Below are positions 61,223-64,000 of a DNA stretch of 64,000 nucleotides, one piece after another. Numbering within the stretch: position 1 is the stretch's first letter; every line of letters begins with the position of its first letter. Origin of the DNA: Diprion similis (lineage: Eukaryota; Arthropoda; Insecta; Hymenoptera; Diprionidae); NCBI RefSeq assembly GCF_021155765.1, contig NC_060116.1, forward strand, positions 7,688,001 through 7,752,000, in the 5' to 3' direction. Position numbers and translations under genes: made by a program. The notes beneath the pieces are model-generated. The model saw only the letters and a list, made by a program, of their open reading frames with translations. It had not been told where the DNA came from and did no database searches.

Positions 61223-64000
61223 GCGGACTAATCAAGAACAATACAACAGAATTATTAGGCTGCTCACAAATTATTCATCCAACGGCAATCTCGTATTTTC
61301 GAAAAGTTGCAATAACCGGATCATCGCGGATTTCTCACACCGATTTATAGCCTATTGATTTTTTTTTTGTTACATACTTTCAACCGCTCAAGCTGCAATT
61401 ATATGAATATTAAATTTATTAGGATTTCCGTTCTATTTTATTTCATTTTGACTTTTTCTCATCAAGCTTTAAATACCCTGTAGATTTTATAAGCTTTAAA
61501 TATTTATAGTTCTGGTGACGTAATTTGCCAGCTAACAACCTCTATATCATGAAATATTTCAATTGACTGAAAATTAAATGACCATTTCTTGTATGTAACG
61601 TACAATAAACGTAAAACCCATAAAAATATCGGGCGATAAAGAAAGAATAGATTTTGTTCGTCAGATTCCTAAATTTAATTGAACAAGGATATATCAAGGA
61701 AGAGCTCAAAGTCCTAACCACTGTAACCAGGTGTGAAAGAATTTTGAATCTAGCAATTGTTGAAAAACTCTGTCCCATGATTCGAGAAATATTTCTAATG
61801 CCTAATAATTTTTATAAACATTCTCTAAGTTGCATACGTGCCTTTATATTTGTTCGAAATCTTATGAAAATCGTTTCTCCGTTTCGTATAAAGTATTTAA
61901 TTGATATTGTTGATGAAAAATTACCCGAAACGACGAGGCCGTTTTCTGGATCCGGGGCAATGGAAACCAAAGACCGGAAACGTGAGAACCTGCGCAAGTT
62001 CCGAAAACGGATTTGGATTCGAGACAGTTTCTCGTGGCCAGTATTATAATGGAAAGAGGGATCAGGATCACGGGATAAAATACGATTGTTAGCGATCCGT
62101 GATCTCCCGGGGACGCAGAGATGGACGAATAGACGAGGGAAGCTGACGGACAAACGGACGGGAGAACGAATAAATGTTACGAGATATGAGAATGGCGCGA
62201 CCACTGCTTCACGTTATAGGCACAAGCCTCCCCGGTAATCACAGGACGCTACAATACGCTCAAGATGACAGGATAAAACGGACGATTATTTTATTACCGT
62301 TATCGGACCTCGCCTAGGCTCTGAATCCAATAAACATAGCGTTGAAAATCACAGGACTAATGTCAGTCCAATGAAAACGAATGGATTTATTTTTGTAACA
62401 TAAAATAAGTAAGGAATTTTGCTTTTTTTTTTTAGAGGGGTGGAGGGTTGTTTGAGAGTCATTTTTCCACCTGTTCTGCAGAAGAGAGAAAAAAAAAAAG
62501 ATCAAGAGAAATTTCCTTCTTTGTTTTTATGTTCATGCTTCCCTGGATATTTTAACGTGTTTCTAAAACATTAGATTCGTGCACAGTTGTATATAGTATT
62601 AGGGTTGCACAGTTGATTGCGCACGATCGCTTCCAGTTTCAAACGCGGAAACTTTTACGAGGATTTTGATTATTTTACGACTTTGTCGTTAAACTTTATA
62701 CATCAAGAGAATATTAATGCCAGACTATACAACGTTCGTCTTTGTCTTCCCAATGTCAACGTCAACGCGAGTTCAGATAAACTATTTTATGACAATAATT
62801 ACACACGCGCTGTAAAGATGGGAATCTTTCGAATTTATTGAATCAATTGAAAGAAAACATTTCTGCAGAATAAATTATCCGCGACATTGACGAAACCTTG
62901 CGATTCGACGAATGGCCCAATAACTTTCTTTCAAAAGCTTACTGAGAAAGATTTGAATCCTTAGAGTAACATAAAAATGCTAGTAAAATAGATATCGTTA
63001 CAAAGAGGCTTCATGAAATTTTAAAATTCTAAATAATATGGTACAAGCGAGTATTTGGTATCACGTAGTTACCGATGAAACATTTTCCAGTTTTTGCAAC
63101 ATTAAAGATCTGCTTCTTTTAGTGTGCTACATTTTTTCAAACGAACAAGACTTCAACATTAAATTATTGTTGCACTGGCATTTAATTATCGCAACAATTA
63201 CAAGAAAATACGCTACGAATGACCACGATCAAATAGAAAATCAACACAATCTATAATTACTGGTTACAGTTGCAACAATAATTTTCATTTTGTATCCATA
63301 GTTATATTTTTTGGTTATAGTAAAAAAAAAAACCGAAAATAATAAAAACGTGTACAGCAACGACAACTAGAAATTTCTCTCAACAGTGGTGAAATTTCAA
63401 CAGTAAAATAAGAGGACAAATTTTCACGTTACAAGAACGTACTCTATGTGTCCGAAGTGCAGGTTGCAATTTCAAGGTATCGAGTACTGCTTGAGCGAAC
63501 AATTACGTAACTGTCATTAATTCTGGAGGGTTTGAGCAGTTCCCACCGTTAATTGCGCGATCCAGACACCCAGGCAATCCCTGCAGGGCATATTGGGACC
63601 CGTTACGACGTACTGTTCAATGTTCATGAGCGGCGTCGTGGTCCGCTGTCGAATGGCTACGTGGGTGCAAGGGTAGCTCTTTCTGTCGCAACTCGCGGGG
63701 TGGTGAATTGTCTGTGCAGTGAGCTACCGCAGTTTCGAACTTGAGAAAAGACACGGTGGGAGCGTCGAAATTATACGAAAGAAACTAAAGGACCCAAAGT
63801 GCAATTCTGCCCTCGTAGATCATTCGATATTAAACTGCCGACCGAGGCGAAGAACGCGATGGTATCCCCTGAGTTATAACGTTACTGTTGCAGCGGTGGA
63901 AAAAAGCTCGGACTGGTAAGGATATTTTCTAAGGCAAGAAAAGCAGAAGGAAAAAATCGCAACAGACGAAGGAAAGAGTATCGAGACGAATGCAGCGATG
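61223..64000. other. Right edge, no gene recognised
   Basis: Mostly AT-rich up to about 63,480. From 63,490 to 63,930 the composition rises in GC, and GTGCAGTGAGC (63,713-63,723) resembles an initiator, so a 5' UTR of a gene to the right is possible. The 131-codon frame at 61,654-62,049 has no recognisable motif. Confidence 0.4.

Noticed and set aside
61654-62049. 131-codon plus-strand frame
   Set aside because: Overlaps a similar-sized antisense frame, has no recognisable motif and no splice context; likely chance.
1-64000. CRISPR arrays, operons and ribosome binding sites
   Set aside because: The sequence is clearly eukaryotic, with spliced genes; no spaced direct-repeat array was seen.
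1-64000. tRNA and rRNA genes
   Set aside because: I looked for T-loop (GGTTCGAxTCC-like) and rRNA-like sequence and found no convincing match. A covariance search would be needed to exclude a divergent tRNA.

Overview
This window is eukaryotic and almost certainly from an insect. Genes are split by short GT-AG introns, core promoters have TATA plus a TCAGT/TTAGTG-type initiator, intergenic DNA is AT-rich with microsatellites and fold-back repeats, and there is a decayed Ty3/Gypsy retrotransposon. The style suggests a hymenopteran, perhaps a sawfly, but the sequence alone does not prove the order.

The left half (1-33,423) is a head-to-tail array of eight plus-strand genes of the EcKL family (ecdysteroid kinase-like; CHK kinase-like domain, Pfam PF02958). 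Seven are complete and encode 407-410 residues. The first is cut by the window edge and carries a one-base frameshift. All share one five-exon plan: exon 1 about 246-252 nt; exon 2 276-279 nt (272 in the broken gene 1); exon 3 134 nt; exon 4 166 nt, carrying the HGDxWxNN catalytic loop; and exon 5 402-405 nt, starting with the VDFQ metal-binding motif. These boundaries join the short ORF fragments into full proteins. By motif, genes 1, 4 and 5 form one subclass (CHWGSP, KCKTE), genes 2, 3, 6 and 8 a second (HYGSP or KHGSP, LPLVLV), and gene 7 is the most divergent.

Genes 4 and 5 lie in two near-identical segments of about 3.4 kb (8,158-11,592 and 15,657-19,108). Between them sits a broken minus-strand Gypsy element: one LTR, a primer binding site, a truncated gag, and a reverse transcriptase fragment with stop codons. 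Protease, RNase H, integrase and the second LTR are missing. Exon 5 differs between copies 4 and 5 mostly by amino-acid replacements, while exon 2 and the 3' flank barely differ.

EcKL proteins are small-molecule kinases with a protein-kinase-like fold. Characterised members phosphorylate ecdysteroids, and the family is linked to detoxification by phosphorylation. A tandem array with recent duplication, pseudogenisation and altered catalytic-loop residues fits a fast-evolving detoxification or steroid-conjugation cluster, but no substrate can be assigned.

The right half (33,424-64,000) has no gene I can call firmly. It holds a possible minus-strand two-exon gene or relic near 34.1-34.65 kb, a possible small secreted or membrane protein at 60.9-61.2 kb, fold-back (MITE-like) elements, a 60-bp repeated sequence, GC-rich islands and simple repeats.
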